Of a stretch of DNA of 64,000 nucleotides, positions 26,006-34,794 are shown in pieces. The translations under genes and the position numbers were made by a program. The DNA lies in assembly GCA_963824195.1 (NCBI GenBank), contig CAWGOJ010000039.1:310001-374000 (forward strand), written 5' to 3'. Each line of letters starts with the position of its first letter. The stretch's first letter is position 1. The notes under the pieces were generated by a model that worked only from the letters and a program-made list of their open reading frames with translations, was not told the origin of the DNA and did no database searches. This stretch comes from Bog-473 sp963824195 (GTDB lineage Bacteria > Actinomycetota > Acidimicrobiia > Acidimicrobiales > RAAP-2).

Positions 26006-27364
26006 ATGAGGGCGATCCGTCGAATCGTGCCATTGGGCGCGGTTGCCTTTGGCCTTCTGCTCTCCGCCATGGCGCTCCCATCGGTGGGCGCCCCGACCGT
26101 TGCCGCTGCGGCCGGCTCGAATTTGGTGGCAACCACGACAATGACCTTCGTCGACACCTCTCGCTCCACGCCCCCGTGGGACGGGATGCCGGGCAAACCC
26201 TCCCGGAACCTCGTGACGACGATCTGGTACCCGGCGCGGGCAGCCAGCTCGGTCGCGGCGGCGGGCGACGGTCCATACCCACTCATCGTCTTCGCCCACG
26301 GCCTGGGGGGCTCACCTCAGGGGTACCAGCAGTTGCTGACCGCCTGGGCGGCTGCGGGCTATGTGGTGGCCGCTCCCCTGTTCCCGCTGTCTAGTAGTCA
26401 GACACCCGGTGGTCCCGATGGTGGGGACATCGGCAACCAGCCTGGTGACATGAGCTTCGTCATCGACCACGTGCTCAGTGCCTCGGCCGCCCCGAACGGA
26501 CCGCTGTCGGGCCTGGTCGATCCGAACGAGATCGGGGCCGCCGGCCACTCCAACGGCGCCATCACGACCTTGGGCCTCGTCGCCAACAGCTGCTGCCGTG
26601 ACACCCGGGTCAAGGCAGCGGTCGTCATGGCAGGCACCACTGAGGGTCTCGGTCGTGGCTCCTACGAACTGGCCAAGGCCCCACCACTCCTGGTCGTGTC
26701 GGATGTTCACGATGGTCTGGTCCCCTATGCCGATGCTGTTGGGGTCTTCAACCAGGCACGGGGGCCAAAGGCGCTGCTTGCGCTCGATTGGGACAGTTCC
26801 TCTGACAGCACTGGTTCGACGGCCCACATGGCCTCGTCTGGGGTGGTCGGTCCGACGTCAGGTCCGGTCATCAAGTCAACGACGGACTTCTTCAATGCCT
26901 TCCTCAAGCACGAGCACGGTGCGTTGGAAGCCATCTCGCCAGACGGTCGCTCCTCCCTGTCAGCGGTGCACACCGCCTGGACTTCGGGCTCCCCAGCAAC
27001 CTTGCCTGTCCCCAAGCAAGCGGCGGTCCACTTGCACGCCACGGTCGCTCCGAACACAGGCTTGCACGACGGCCAGGCCGTCACCGTTCGATGGAGTGGC
27101 TACACGCCGGGCAAGGTCGTCAATATCCTCGAGTGTTCCCAAGTGGATATCACCACGGCCAGCTCGGCCGGCTGCAGCTTCTCTCATGCAGCGATCCTGC
27201 ACCCCGACCCCACGGGATCGGGCTCGGTGGCCCTCCACGTTGGCACCGGTGCAATCGGCAACGGAGTGTGCGACGCGGTGCATAGCTGTTACGTCATAGT
27301 GAACAATGCCAGCTCGACCAACCCCGCCGACACCAAGGCGCTCCCCATCCGCTTCGCCTCCTGA
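26006..27364 (+). CDS. Secreted alpha/beta hydrolase with neocarzinostatin-like domain
   Basis: The 452-residue protein has a signal peptide (about residues 1-36, ending in an Ala-rich stretch), an alpha/beta hydrolase domain with FAHGLGG oxyanion region and nucleophile elbow AAGHSNGA, Asp in VVSDVHDGLVPY and a likely His in STAHMAS. From about residue 350 a separate domain (DGQAVTVRWSGYTPGK, ILECSQ, GVCDAVHSCYVIVNN) resembles the neocarzinostatin apoprotein fold with paired Cys. Expected outside the cell; likely an esterase or lipase. Confidence 0.8.
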   Translation: MRAIRRIVPLGAVAFGLLLSAMALPSVGAPTVAAAAGSNLVATTTMTFVDTSRSTPPWDGMPGKPSRNLVTTIWYPARAASSVAAAGDGPYPLIVFAHGLGGSPQGYQQLLTAWAAAGYVVAAPLFPLSSSQTPGGPDGGDIGNQPGDMSFVIDHVLSASAAPNGPLSGLVDPNEIGAAGHSNGAITTLGLVANSCCRDTRVKAAVVMAGTTEGLGRGSYELAKAPPLLVVSDVHDGLVPYADAVGVFNQARGPKALLALDWDSSSDSTGSTAHMASSGVVGPTSGPVIKSTTDFFNAFLKHEHGALEAISPDGRSSLSAVHTAWTSGSPATLPVPKQAAVHLHATVAPNTGLHDGQAVTVRWSGYTPGKVVNILECSQVDITTASSAGCSFSHAAILHPDPTGSGSVALHVGTGAIGNGVCDAVHSCYVIVNNASSTNPADTKALPIRFAS

Positions 27365-27602
27365 CCCGAGTTACGCCAGGAGGCCGATTCGTCTACGTCG
27401 GTCTGAACCTTGGGCTGTTCGTAGATCACCGATGGGTCTGACTCACAGCGCCTCGAATCCACGCCAGGGTCCAGCGCAGTGCAGCCCTTCCCCATGCCGG
27501 ACCGTCCCACCGTCCCGCCGGTAGGGGACGGCAGCCAACGCAGTGGGGTCCAATGCATCGGTCCTGCCTCCTCTTGGTGGTAGTCGTGAGGTTTGAGGCT
27601 CC

Positions 27603-28200
27603 TACTGGTCCTGGGGAACCACGTCGGCAATGCTCACAGTGACGGCGTCGGCTGCAGTCTCCTGCGGAATGGCAATCGGGTTATCGCCGTTGGCGAACAC
27701 GACGATGGTCGCGTGATGTGACGGCGAATAGCCGACGTCATCGACGTACCCTTTGACCTCGCCGTTGTGTCCTATCGGTCGACCCAGGCTGAACAGACCG
27801 AGTCCATAGCAAACCGGAAATGAAGGAGCCGAGCCTTTTGGCGTTGGCAGTGGGGAGAAGCTGCCCTACGCGGGCCCGAACTGGAGCCGCTCGGCCTCGA
27901 GGGAGGGCGAGAGGAGCTCCCCGTTGCCGAAGGCCTGTGCCCAGACCGCCATATCGCTCACCGTAGATACCATGCCTCCCGCGGCGCCGAGATTAGACAG
28001 GTCGTAGAGCGGGACCGCCTCAGCGGAGCCGTCGCTGACGATGTAGCCGAGAGCGGAAGGGCTGGGAAGCTCGCTCGACGTGGAGTAGCTCGTCTGACCG
28101 AGGTGCAGGGGCTGGAGGATCTCCGGGTGATGAGGCTGCCCATGGTTTGCTCGGTGATGTCCTGGGCGATGATTCCGAGGGCTCGGTCCCACGAATGTCC
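27603..28200 (-). pseudogene. Beta-lactamase-type serine hydrolase, truncated and frameshifted
   Basis: Successive minus-strand frames read ITEQTMGSLITRR, ILQPLHLGQTSYST, LGAAGGMVSTVSDMAVWAQ and finally IGHNGEVKGYVDDVGYSP up to a stop at 27603. These are the middle and C-terminal parts of class C beta-lactamase/D-Ala-D-Ala carboxypeptidase-like proteins, including the HxG-type motif (HNG). The N-terminal part with SxxK is missing and at least two slips are needed. It is a decayed gene. Confidence 0.7.
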
Positions 28201-28207
28201 ACAGCCC

Positions 28208-29305
28208 CTACGCCGACTCGCCCCTGAGCCCGCCGATCCCCAACGACCCGTCATCGGTGCCGGCCGGGCCGCTCGGGACGGCCTCTTCCCCGGCAGCCGC
28301 CTGCCCACTCCCGGGGATGGTCGCCCCACCCACCCAGCCCGGCAAGGGAGGGGGGTCGTCGAGGAAGTCCGCCGTGGCCACGAAGAACAACGTGCCGGTC
28401 ACCGCGATGGAAAAGTCGAGGATCCGGTCGTAGTTGCCGGGCGGGTCCCCGAGGAACATTCGCTGGAGCATCAGCTCGGTGACCGAGGGGGTTGCGGCAT
28501 AGCCGATGAAGTACGTGCCGAACTCCGCGGCGCCCAACGAACCGAAGGGCATGTTCTCGCGCAGGATCTGACGCTGGGTGCCATCGGGCTCGATGATCGT
28601 GTTCAGCGCCACGTGCGAGTTGGAGGGCTTGACGTCGTCGTCCATCTCGACGTTGGAGAGCTTGGCCCGCCCGATCACCCGCTCCTGCTCCTCTACCGTC
28701 AGGGCCTCCCAGGCGGCCATGTCGTGCAGGTACTTCTGGACGATGACGTAGCTCCCGCCGGCAAACGGCGGATCCTCGGCCCCGATGGTCACGGCCGCCT
28801 CGGCGGCCGGCCCGGTCGGGTTCTCGGTCCCGTCGACAAAGCCGAGCAGGTCCCGTTCGTCGAAGTACCTGAACCCGTGGACCTCGTCGACCACTGTGGC
28901 GGCCCCGGCCAGCCGGCCGACAACCAGGGAGGCCAGCTCCCAGCACAGATCCATCGTTGCGGCCCGAATGTGGAACAAGACGTCACCCGGGGTGGCCACG
29001 GCCCGGTGCCGACCGCCGTCGAGGGGCTGGAACGAGTGCAACTCGGCCGGCCGAGGGCCGGCGAAGAGGCGATCCCACGCTTCCGCTCCCACCCCAGCCA
29101 CGACGGCCAGCCCACCGTCTGGGGAACGGAAGCCGACCGTCCGGGCCAGTCCGGACAGGTCGGCGAGCAGGTCGTGGACCACCGACTCAGCGCCGTCGTC
29201 GATCGTCAACACGAGAACGACGGCGCTGGCCGTGAGCGGGGTGAGCACGGGCTGCGCCACCGGCGGCCCGGCGACGGCCGCAGAGCCCTGTGAGACGCTC
29301 GCCAT
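28208..29305 (-). CDS. DyP-type heme peroxidase
   Basis: From the ATG at 29305 (AAAGGAGAA upstream) the 365-residue protein shows the DyP signature GFVDGTENP with the distal Asp, the proximal His in NSHVALNTI and the distal Arg in ILRENMPFG. Length and motif form fit the YfeX-like class. No Tat signal is seen, so it is probably cytoplasmic or packed in an encapsulin, though no encapsulin gene is nearby. The C-terminal 40 residues are Gly/Ala/Pro-rich. Confidence 0.9.
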   Translation of the reverse strand: MASVSQGSAAVAGPPVAQPVLTPLTASAVVLVLTIDDGAESVVHDLLADLSGLARTVGFRSPDGGLAVVAGVGAEAWDRLFAGPRPAELHSFQPLDGGRHRAVATPGDVLFHIRAATMDLCWELASLVVGRLAGAATVVDEVHGFRYFDERDLLGFVDGTENPTGPAAEAAVTIGAEDPPFAGGSYVIVQKYLHDMAAWEALTVEEQERVIGRAKLSNVEMDDDVKPSNSHVALNTIIEPDGTQRQILRENMPFGSLGAAEFGTYFIGYAATPSVTELMLQRMFLGDPPGNYDRILDFSIAVTGTLFFVATADFLDDPPPLPGWVGGATIPGSGQAAAGEEAVPSGPAGTDDGSLGIGGLRGESA

Positions 29306-29423
29306 AGACGTTCTCCTTTGTCTCCCTCCGCTTCCTCGAGCCAACCGCGGCCGCGGTGGCGGCCTAGGGTCGGTTCCGAACGAGCGTAGCGGTGGTACAG
29401 GGCCCTGTGGCAGAACTATCTGG

Positions 29424-29791
29424 TTAGTTGGGCCCGTCTGGAATCGGGGCTGGCCGTTGTCTGCTGACGATTGGGACACCCAGATGCCGTTCTTCCCGCA
29501 CCAGGGCTACCGGGTGATTGCCCATGACCGGCGTGGGCACGGCCGCTCTTCGCAGACCGGGGATGGTCACGACATGGACCACTTCGCCGATCACCTGGCC
29601 GCACCGCACATCTCGATGTCCACGACGCCGTCCACGTCGGCCACCCGACCGGTGGTGGGGAGGTCGTTCGCTACATCGCCCGTCACGGCGAGAGCCGCGT
29701 CGCGAAGGCAGTCCTCATCAGCTCGGTCCCGCCGCTCATCGTGAAAACCGACGCCGACCCCGGTGGGCTACCCAAGAGCGTGTTCGACTGA
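29424..29791 (+). pseudogene. Alpha/beta hydrolase (chloroperoxidase-like) fragment
   Basis: One frame gives GWPLSADDWDTQM and YRVIAHDRRGHGRSS, a second gives HVGHPTGGGEVVRYIARHG and AKAVLISSVPPLI up to a stop at 29789-29791. The nucleophile elbow GHSTG has become GHPTG, so the catalytic Ser is lost. Both the N-terminus and the C-terminal half are absent. It lies divergent from the DyP gene. Confidence 0.7.
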
Positions 29792-30176
29792 GGGGCGCAC
29801 TGCTTCGCTGTTCGGAGTCGGTTCTCGGGAGCATTTCGCCTTCTCTTGAACCGTCTCGGACGCGACTGGACGCGTGCAGGCTCTGGATCCCGCGACGTGT
29901 GTGGGTGGCGAAGGACCATTCGCTCACTGGACCAGCCACGCCTTCGGCGCTCCAGGTGCTCCTGACGGATTGAGTCACCACTCCGCGTGTCCGGTTCGCG
30001 GAGACCGAGATTCCCCAAGGTGGGTCCGAAACGATGCCGGCGATTGGTCGCCGGCAGCCATACCAGCCCAGGTCCGCCGACGAGTCTGCTGGTCCCCAAT
30101 TGCCCTACGGGTGGTGTCTAAGGTGGCAGACGTGCGCCATCCGGCCATCCCGCTGGCCCTTGGTAGACCTTGCGTG
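29792..30176. other. Intergenic region with a short phased repeat
   Basis: About 385 bp. GGACGCG occurs at 29858 and 29868, like the pair at 32097, but no tRNA-end follows. Otherwise nothing is recognised; the promoter of the next secreted protein should be here. Confidence 0.4.
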
Positions 30177-31895
30177 ATGTTGCGGTCCAGGGCACGGGAT
30201 CTCCGTTTCCGAGGCGCCGTTGTACTGACGATCGTGGTCGTCTTGTCCGGTCTGGTCCCGGTACTGTCGACAGCGAATGCCTACTCGCTCGGAGCGAGCG
30301 ACGGGGGTCTCATCAACCACGGGAACGCCGCCTTCTACGGCTCCACCGGCGGCCTGGCCCTCAACCGGCCCATCGTGGGGATGGCCGCCACCCCAGACGG
30401 CAAGGGCTACTGGCTCATGGCCTCCGACGGGGGCGTCTTCACCTACGGGGACGCCGCCTTCTACGGCTCCAGCGGCGGCCTGGCCCTCAACCGGCCGATC
30501 GTGGGGATGGCCGCCACCCCAGACGGCAAGGGCTACTGGCTCGTGGCCTCCGACGGGGGCGTCTTCACCTACGGGGACGCCGCCTTCTACGGCTCTACCG
30601 GCGGCCTGGCCCTCAACCGGCCCATCGTGGGGATGGCCGCCACCGCCGACGGCAAGGGCTACTGGCTCGTGGCCTCCGACGGGGGCGTCTTCACCTACGG
30701 GGACGCCGCCTTCTACGGCTCTACCGGCGGCCTGGCCCTCAACCGGCCCATCGTGGGGATGGCCGCCACCGCCGACGGCAAGGGGTACTGGCTCGTGGCC
30801 TCCGACGGGGGCGTCTTCACCTACGGGGACGCCGCCTTCTACGGCTCCACCGGTGGACTGGCCCTCAACCGGCCCATCGTGGGGATGGCCGCCACCGCAG
30901 ACGGCAAGGGGTACTGGCTCGTGGCCTCCGACGGGGGCGTCTTCAACTACGGCGACGCCGCCTTCTACGGCTCTACCGGCGGTGTCAGCCTGAACAAGCC
31001 CATCGTGGGGATGGCCGCCACCCCCGACGGCGAGGGCTACTGGCTCGTGGCCTCTGACGGGGGCATCTTCAACTACGGGGGCACGTCGGCCCCCGCTGGC
31101 TATGCGGGCATGTCGGCTCCCGCCGGCTACACGAGCCAGCAGATGATCTTCGACGACCAGTTCTCCGGCACCAGCCTCGACACCACCAAGTGGAACTCGT
31201 TCATGGGGGCTCAAGGGATCGTCTGGAACAACAACGGCAGCCTCCCTTCGCCGTACTCCGGGCCGAACGCCACTGGCGACGGGAAAGAGGCCGCGATGTT
31301 CGGGCCATCGCAGGTCGCCGTCAACAACGGGCTGACACTGACGGCACAGCGCAACACCAACGGGTACGCGAACACCTTTCCATGGATCAGCGGTGTGGTC
31401 ACAACCGAAGGAAAGTTCACCCTTCCGACGGGCGGCTGGTACGTCCAGGTGAAGGCCAAGATGCCCGACCAGTCGCAGGGCATGTGGCCCACCATATGGT
31501 TCCTGCCGGGAGTTTCCGGTACTCCGTCCAACGAGTTCGACGGCTACGAGGGAGGGCTGCTCGGAGACAGCCCTCCGAACCAGCAGGGTCACTCCGTCTA
31601 CTTCGCGAACCAGGGCGCGCAGCCGATCTTCTGGAACACCGGCGTCGACGTGACCGCTGGGTATCACATCTACGGGTACAAATTCATCCCGGGCCAGTCG
31701 ATCACGGCCTACCTCGACGGGAGGCAGGTGTGGCAAATGAACGCGTCGAGCGGCATCACCATCACCGCGGAGCCCTACGAGATCATCCTCTCGCTCCAGG
31801 TGGCCACCCCGCAGGCATCGTCGTGGCATACCGTGCCGACGGCCGCCACCCCATCGGCGACCATGGACGTCGCCGAGGTACAGGCGTATTCGTAG
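30177..31895 (+). CDS. Secreted repeat protein with GH16 glucanase-like domain
   Basis: From the ATG at 30177 the 572-residue protein has a signal peptide (to about residue 37), six to seven 42-residue repeats (GYWLVASDGGVFTYGDAAFY and GSTGGLALNRPIVGMAAT), and a C-terminal family-16 glycoside hydrolase-like domain. That domain starts DDQFSGTSLDTTKWNSF and carries EFDGYE, the ExDxxE active site of GH16. The repeats, common in secreted actinobacterial proteins, are likely wall- or surface-binding. Target may be a beta-glucan or related polymer. Confidence 0.85.
   Translation: MLRSRARDLRFRGAVVLTIVVVLSGLVPVLSTANAYSLGASDGGLINHGNAAFYGSTGGLALNRPIVGMAATPDGKGYWLMASDGGVFTYGDAAFYGSSGGLALNRPIVGMAATPDGKGYWLVASDGGVFTYGDAAFYGSTGGLALNRPIVGMAATADGKGYWLVASDGGVFTYGDAAFYGSTGGLALNRPIVGMAATADGKGYWLVASDGGVFTYGDAAFYGSTGGLALNRPIVGMAATADGKGYWLVASDGGVFNYGDAAFYGSTGGVSLNKPIVGMAATPDGEGYWLVASDGGIFNYGGTSAPAGYAGMSAPAGYTSQQMIFDDQFSGTSLDTTKWNSFMGAQGIVWNNNGSLPSPYSGPNATGDGKEAAMFGPSQVAVNNGLTLTAQRNTNGYANTFPWISGVVTTEGKFTLPTGGWYVQVKAKMPDQSQGMWPTIWFLPGVSGTPSNEFDGYEGGLLGDSPPNQQGHSVYFANQGAQPIFWNTGVDVTAGYHIYGYKFIPGQSITAYLDGRQVWQMNASSGITITAEPYEIILSLQVATPQASSWHTVPTAATPSATMDVAEVQAYS
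30300..31080 (+). repeat. 126-bp tandem coding repeats
   Basis: Units of exactly 126 bp (42 codons) recur from about 30300, nearly identical in units 2 to 5, with the first and last units more diverged (for example FNYGD and SLNKP). Near identity at third positions points to recent expansion or gene conversion. Confidence 0.9.
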
Positions 31896-32096
31896 CGCGT
31901 CGCTCCGGGCTCCCTTGACGGATGAGGCCCGGTTGGGCACACCACCGGTTATCGTTTCGCGCCGTCAGCCGTTGGGTGGAGGTCGAGAGCGTGGCCAGCG
32001 ATATTTTCGGACCGGACTTGTTCATCGTCTTCATCGTGGCTGTCGCCGGTCCGGTGATCCCTACGGTGGCACCCCTTCCGCCAATGGCTCCGCGTT

Positions 32097-32115
32097 GGAC
32101 GCGAACGGGACGCGA
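32097..32115 (+). repeat. Two direct octamers near the second tRNA-end scar
   Basis: GGACGCGA occurs at 32097-32104 and 32108-32115, 11 bp apart. The distance to the tRNA-end scar (about 110-120 bp) is the same as at 6689-6816, though the octamer differs. Confidence 0.45.
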
Positions 32116-32223
32116 CGCCATTACCAGAACGCCTCAGTTACCGTCGACGACTGTCCATGCTTCTGAGGCATATATCTGGCACTTTCCAAAGTCTTCCTGG
32201 TCCTGGCTTTCCCCTGGAACTTC

Positions 32224-32259
32224 TCCGTCGGCTTCGGGTTCAAATTCCGAGGAGCGCAC
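32224..32259 (+). other. tRNA 3'-end fragment (att-type scar 2)
   Basis: It matches scar 1 at 31 of 36 positions. T-arm TCGGG, loop TTCAAAT and TCCGA (one G-T pair) is followed by GGAGCGC and A. The 5' half of the tRNA is absent. The gap 31896-32293 contains only this scar and the octamer pair. The scar has drifted further than the one at 6.8 kb. Confidence 0.6.
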
Positions 32260-32293
32260 CCACACCGCCGGTCCGAGTGGCGTGGGGTCGATC

Positions 32294-33547
32294 ATGACAG
32301 AAGTGCGGATCGAAGACCTGCGCGAGCCGCAGCGAAACGCCGACGAACGGGCCTTCTACGAATTCGCCGTCGGGATGAAGGTGAACCTCGGTCCCGACGA
32401 CATCGTCGCCACCGCACGGGATGCGACAGGGTTGCGCGAGTTCGGTGACGACTCCCTACTCGGCCGGCTCGCCGCGCAGGTCGCCGCGCTCGAGTCCGAC
32501 CAGGGACTGTCCGGGCTCGGCCGCTACATCGTGCGTGAACGGCTCGTCGGGCTGCTCAAGGCACGGCTGCGATTCGAAGACTTCGTGCGGCGCCATCCCG
32601 AAGTGCTCGAGGTCGAGCTCGAACCACCGATCATCGTGGTCGGCCTCCCGCGATCGGGCACGACGCACCTGGTGAACCTGCTCGCAGCCGACTCTCGCTT
32701 CCGCTCCATGCCGTGGTGGGAGGTAGTCGAGCCGATCCCGGTCATCGGCGACGGTCCCGGCCGCGACGGCATCGACCCCCGCTACCAGCGGTGCCAGGCG
32801 GCCCACGAGATGATGGGGTCCGTGGCACCACTGGTCGCCCTCATGCACGACCGGCCGCCCTGGAGCATCGAAGAGGACTGCGAGCTGGTGGACCTCGACC
32901 TGTGCTCCTACACGCTCGAGTGGCACGCCCGGGTGCCGGCATGGCGCGACCACTACCTGGGCCTCGACCAACGCGTGCACTACGCGTTCCTCCGCAAGGA
33001 GCTCCAGGTGCTCAGCTACCTGCGCGGCCCGAACCGATGGGTCCTGAAGACCCCGCAACACCTCGAGCAGATAGGCCCGCTGCTGCAGACCTTCCCGGAG
33101 GCGACCATTGCCTTCACCCTGCGTGATCCGGTCGCCGTGCTGCAGTCCGCGCTCACGATGCTGGCCTACGGCGACCGTGTGCGGCGGGTCCGGATTGAGG
33201 CCGACGATCTCGCCGCCTACTGGGTCGATCGCGTCGAGCGCCTGCTGCGGGCGGCGGTCCGGGACGCGCACCTCATCCCGGTGGAACAGCGAGTCGACGT
33301 CGAGTTCTCCGACTTCATCGCCGACGACCTGGCCATGGCCACCAGGATCCTCGGCGTGGCGGGCATGGTGGCCACCGACCAGGCGAGGTCCGAGCTGACG
33401 ACGTACCTTGCTGGCAATCCACGTGGAAGGGAGGGAAGGGTGGTCTACGACCTGCGGGGTGACTTCGGACTCGAGCCCGCCGATCTCCACGATCGCTTCG
33501 CCTTCTACTACGAGGCGTTTCCCCAGATCCGCACGGAGGTGCACTGA
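32294..33547 (+). CDS. Sulfotransferase family protein
   Basis: The 417-residue protein has the PAPS-binding loop VVGLPRSGTTHLVNLLA near residue 115 and a later RNRWVLKTPQHL-type segment with the 3'-phosphate-binding region near VAVLQS. It matches the large actinobacterial sulfotransferase family whose members act on sterols, glycolipids or unknown alcohols. The ATG at 32294 opens MTEVRIEDLREPQ. It is first in a five-gene coupled operon; the next start is 2 bp after its stop. Confidence 0.85.
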   Translation: MTEVRIEDLREPQRNADERAFYEFAVGMKVNLGPDDIVATARDATGLREFGDDSLLGRLAAQVAALESDQGLSGLGRYIVRERLVGLLKARLRFEDFVRRHPEVLEVELEPPIIVVGLPRSGTTHLVNLLAADSRFRSMPWWEVVEPIPVIGDGPGRDGIDPRYQRCQAAHEMMGSVAPLVALMHDRPPWSIEEDCELVDLDLCSYTLEWHARVPAWRDHYLGLDQRVHYAFLRKELQVLSYLRGPNRWVLKTPQHLEQIGPLLQTFPEATIAFTLRDPVAVLQSALTMLAYGDRVRRVRIEADDLAAYWVDRVERLLRAAVRDAHLIPVEQRVDVEFSDFIADDLAMATRILGVAGMVATDQARSELTTYLAGNPRGREGRVVYDLRGDFGLEPADLHDRFAFYYEAFPQIRTEVH

Positions 33548-33549
33548 CG

Positions 33550-34794
33550 ATGCCCGGGATCCACCGGGAGCGGCCCGGAGCCGATGCCATCGCGGCCGCG
33601 ACGGGCGTGCCCGCCGTCGACCTGGGCGACGGCGTCTTCATGTCATCCGGGCTGTCGAACAGCTATCTCCTCCAGACGGACGAAGGCCGCATCATCGTCA
33701 ACACGGGCATGGGTTTCGAAGGCCCCCTCCACCGGCAGGCCTTCGATGCGGTCGATGCCACTGCGACCCGGGCCGTGGTGCTGACGCAGGGCCACTACGA
33801 CCACGTCGGCGGCGTCGACAGCATGCGCGACGAAGGCAGCGAGGTGATCGCCCAGGCCAACTTCGAGACGTGGCGAGCGGACAACGAGCGACTCGAGACG
33901 TTCCGGGTGCGCAACGCCGCCTTCGCGTGGATGCACGCCATCCTCGCTGCCACGGCACACGCCAGGAAGCTCGGCGCGGACGCGACGGCGCAGGCCCGGC
34001 CAGAGCCGACGATCACGTTCGCGGACCGGCTCGAGCTGACCATCGGCGGCCGCGACTTCGTGCTGCTCTCGACGCCGGGTGGTGAGACCACCGACTCACT
34101 CGTCATCTGGCTTCCCGACTCGGGCACGGCGTTGACCGGCAACCTCTTCGGCGCGCTTTTCGGACACGTGCCCAACCTGGTCACCATGCGAGGCGACCGC
34201 TATCGCGACGCCCTGACCTACATCACCTCGCTCGAGACGGTGCTCGGACTAGCGCCCGAGCGCTTGATCACCGGCCACTTCGACCCCATAGAGGGTGCCG
34301 ACCGCATCGCCGCCGAGGTCGAGGCGATGCGCGACGTGATGCAGTGGGTGCACGACCGCACGGTCGAGGGCATGAACGACGGCACCGACGTGCACACCTT
34401 GATGCGCGAGATCACGGTGCCCGAGCACTTCGACGTCGGTGAGGGCTACGGCAAGACGAGCTGGAACGTGCGGGCCATCTGGGAGAACTACAGCGGTTGG
34501 TTCCACCACCGATCCACCACCGAGCTCTACGACGTGCCACCGGCAGCGGTCGCGCCAGACCTCGTGGCCGCCGCCGGTGCGGACGCCCTGATTGCCGCCG
34601 CCCGGGCGAGACTCGACGCCGGCGAGGTGGTGGCCGCCCTGCACCTCACGGACATCATCCTGGCGGCCGAACCCGGCCACGCCGACGCCAGTGTTGTCGC
34701 CGCGGACGCCACTCGCGCCCTCCTCGACGACAGCGCGAACTTCTGGGAGCGGGCCTGGCTCCACCGGTCGCTCGAGCAGCTGGAGGGAACGTGA
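33550..34794 (+). CDS. MBL-fold hydrolase, alkylsulfatase-like
   Basis: The 414-residue protein has a metallo-beta-lactamase domain (residues 25-260) and a C-terminal helical part like the dimerisation domain of alkyl sulfatases (ENYSGWFHHRSTTEL). The metal motif reads TQGHYDHVGG, so the first His of HxHxDH is Gln. Further ligands may be Asp/His in GHFDPIEGA. Next to a sulfotransferase, sulfate-ester hydrolysis is plausible. Start is ATG 33550. Confidence 0.8.
   Translation: MPGIHRERPGADAIAAATGVPAVDLGDGVFMSSGLSNSYLLQTDEGRIIVNTGMGFEGPLHRQAFDAVDATATRAVVLTQGHYDHVGGVDSMRDEGSEVIAQANFETWRADNERLETFRVRNAAFAWMHAILAATAHARKLGADATAQARPEPTITFADRLELTIGGRDFVLLSTPGGETTDSLVIWLPDSGTALTGNLFGALFGHVPNLVTMRGDRYRDALTYITSLETVLGLAPERLITGHFDPIEGADRIAAEVEAMRDVMQWVHDRTVEGMNDGTDVHTLMREITVPEHFDVGEGYGKTSWNVRAIWENYSGWFHHRSTTELYDVPPAAVAPDLVAAAGADALIAAARARLDAGEVVAALHLTDIILAAEPGHADASVVAADATRALLDDSANFWERAWLHRSLEQLEGT

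Noticed and set aside
29858..29875. GGACGCG pair as a third att-type site
   Set aside because: No tRNA T-arm or acceptor sequence follows within 200 bp.
30300..31080. Regular repeats that could suggest a CRISPR array
   Set aside because: Units are 126 bp, coding, and have no unique spacers.
30105..31940. 611-codon minus-strand frame opposite the repeat-GH16 gene
   Set aside because: Shadow frame; its repeats mirror the sense-strand repeats and it lacks domains.
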